DNA from: Arenicola marina
Taxonomy: Eukaryota; Annelida; Polychaeta; Arenicolidae
DNA: 64,000 nt
Assembly (NCBI GenBank): GCA_964019135.1
Contig: OZ025253.1
Coordinates: 3,314,520-3,378,519 of the forward strand
Reading direction: 5' to 3'
Shown here: positions 62,443-64,000 of the stretch, one piece after another
Position numbering within the stretch: position 1 is the stretch's first letter
How the letters are laid out: every line of letters begins with the position of its first letter
Program-made: the position numbers and the translations under genes
Notes under the pieces: generated by a model
What the model saw: only the letters and a program-made list of their open reading frames with translations
Told to the model about the DNA's origin: nothing
Database searches by the model: none

Positions 62443-63526
62443 TCAGCATCTCGAGCCAATCGTATGGACCCGTTTGTCTGCAAGTATCTGTGGTCTTTTT
62501 ATCGCTACATCGCGCTCGCCATGTATAGGAAGTGCGTCCTTCCGATGGTCGTCATAGATGTTTTGAACAGTCATTTCGGCTTCAATCTGGATCTCCGTCG
62601 CGGCCTCTTCGGGTTTCCACTTCTGAGTAAAGCTCATGGGGAGACAGATGCCACCGGCGCACACCAGCAGGATCCCGGCCATGTAATACAGGTACTGAAG
62701 GTCATTGGTGACGTCATACAGAGGTCCTGTAACAAGCCACGGGGTCAAAAAGAAGACACACCCGAGCATTATATTGGACACATCAAAAAGCTGACGCAAG
62801 TACTCTACATTTGAACTTGGTTTTCATTGTCGGCGGTGGCCGTAAAGCTCTTTGTCGACTATTGTCTGCTTCATCATTCAATAACGACCTTTTTTGTGGT
62901 TTGTGGATGCAGGCACGGCGTGGGGCTGGTCCCAGAGGAAACCAGGACACAGAAACAACTTCTCTGATGATGCCATGCGACAAGCATTTGACCAACATGT
63001 TGGAGCGGCACATACACCTCAACCAACCGATTGAAGGCCTTCAAAGCCGACAGAACCGTGGTTATCTCTCTCGGGGACTCCCCCTCCCCCCCCTTCGGAA
63101 CTTGAATATACACTGTAAAAGTCGGGTTCTCCGAGCATCCGGCCCCCCGGTCGCAAGGTTTCAGAAAGCACCCCCCCCCCCCCCTCTTTGCAAATTCCTA
63201 GGTCCGCCCCTGACCACATTCAACTTTTTAACCGACGCGATAAACGCTATATATCTTAAAGCGTCCTATTTAAGCCAAATCATCCTATAATAAAAGCCGA
63301 AACGCTACAGCGGATTCGATGATCTATTTGCTGCCCTTGTTTGCACATCGAGTTGCTATGGCGACTGCTGCTGCAGCTGCTTCAGCTGTTGGCTACTTAC
63401 CCACGGATGCTGTGATGACGAGGAAGGACAACCCTCGGGCGGCGCTGAGGGTCCCCAAAGAGCTGGCGTAGGCGTCGACCCCGAGGGAAGTGATCAGTAC
63501 CAAGGACACCCCAACCACGAACACGG
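62443..63526 (-). CDS. Monocarboxylate transporter-like protein (SLC16/MCT), copy 3, last two exons (5' partial at window edge)
   Basis: Exon 5 at 63526-63401 and exon 6 at 62726-62443 match transporter copy 1 in sequence, phase (1) and splice sites. Exon 5 is the same length (126 nt). It encodes AVFVVGVSLVLITSLGVDAY and then ARGLSFLVITASVG. Exon 6 encodes GPLYDVTNDLQYLYYMAGIL and a tail ending RVHTIGSRC, about 40 residues shorter than copy 1 and similar to the intended end of copy 2. Both exons are open. Exons 1-4 would lie beyond 64000. This looks like a live paralogue, and it defines the probable ancestral C-terminus. Confidence 0.88.
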
Positions 63527-64000
63527 CTGTCAGAGCGGCGAAGAGAATATGTCAACTGCACATACAATCTGAGTGAAAAATGTGGTCAGAATTGAAAAAT
63601 ACATCCGCTGTCAAAGCAAGAATAGCCACCATGAAAGAAACAGGATGTGGCGAGATCTTCCAGAACAGAGAGTGCAAGAACATGATGTAGACTTTTCGAA
63701 CAAAACATGTTTCCGTTTATATGTCTTATTGTATTAATTATATATGCAGCTAATCAATGAGAATTAGTCCCGGTTCAGACATTGCATTGTAGATACGGCG
63801 AGCGTCTTCACGAGTATAATGTAATGTCACAATAGTTGGCTCGACTATTTAAGAAAATGGCCGCCATAACAGTCATCGGTCAAATCTTGTTGACGATATA
63901 TTTGAAGTCGGTAAGAGATTAATGTTCGCGTCTCACTGTGTGAGTATCTTGGATAAACCCACACTTTATTCTGTACCACAGAGGATACGAAAGGTGTATA

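Overview
This is a window of animal nuclear DNA with no prokaryotic features. Genes are split by short GT-AG introns, and conserved metazoan families are present: an alanine-glyoxylate aminotransferase, a TK2/dNK-type deoxynucleoside kinase, SLC16/MCT transporters and a class A GPCR. Non-LTR retrotransposons, a tRNA-derived SINE, MITE-like foldbacks and an unusually high number of minisatellites fill the rest. A marine invertebrate, possibly amphioxus-like, is my best guess; nothing in the sequence fixes the species.

Layout, left to right. (1) 1-6690, plus strand: 3' part of a peroxisomal alanine-glyoxylate aminotransferase gene (AGXT), seven exons ending in an SKL peroxisomal signal. The 74-bp array at 1-1649 is made of copies of the preceding AGXT exon plus its splice donor. 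(2) 6691-11719: a SINE, a 30-bp minisatellite and a foldback repeat. (3) 11720-17532, minus strand: a complete nine-exon deoxynucleoside kinase gene (278 aa predicted), tail-to-tail with AGXT. (4) 18-26 kb: retroelement debris, a 233-bp MITE with a 6-bp target duplication, inverted repeats, G-rich DNA. (5) 26272-32189, minus strand: a complete six-exon monocarboxylate-transporter gene (copy 1). (6) 32.6-34.6 kb: a 2-kb array of 24-bp units. (7) 35.8-38.1 kb, minus strand: a decayed second transporter copy lacking exons 2-4 and carrying two frameshifts. (8) 38-49 kb: LINE fragments, including a long reverse transcriptase, a 42-bp minisatellite, and a LINE nested in a foldback repeat. (9) 49.2-53.6 kb, minus strand: an intronless type II membrane protein (512 aa, possibly glycosyltransferase-like) and an unidentified signal-anchor protein split by a frameshift. 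(10) 56.4-57.4 kb, minus strand: a large exon of an atypical amine-receptor-like GPCR. (11) 59.7-61.4 kb: a decayed L1/Tx1-like LINE and a DNA element with ~113-bp terminal inverted repeats. (12) 61.5-64 kb: a fragment resembling the 5' end of the kinase gene, followed by the last two exons of a third transporter copy that runs off the window.

The kinase/transporter pair at 11.7-32 kb and its partial echo at 61.5-64 kb suggest a segmental duplication. The most unusual feature is the minisatellite built from an AGXT exon-intron junction. No operon-like cooperation is implied; the genes are neighbours, not a pathway.
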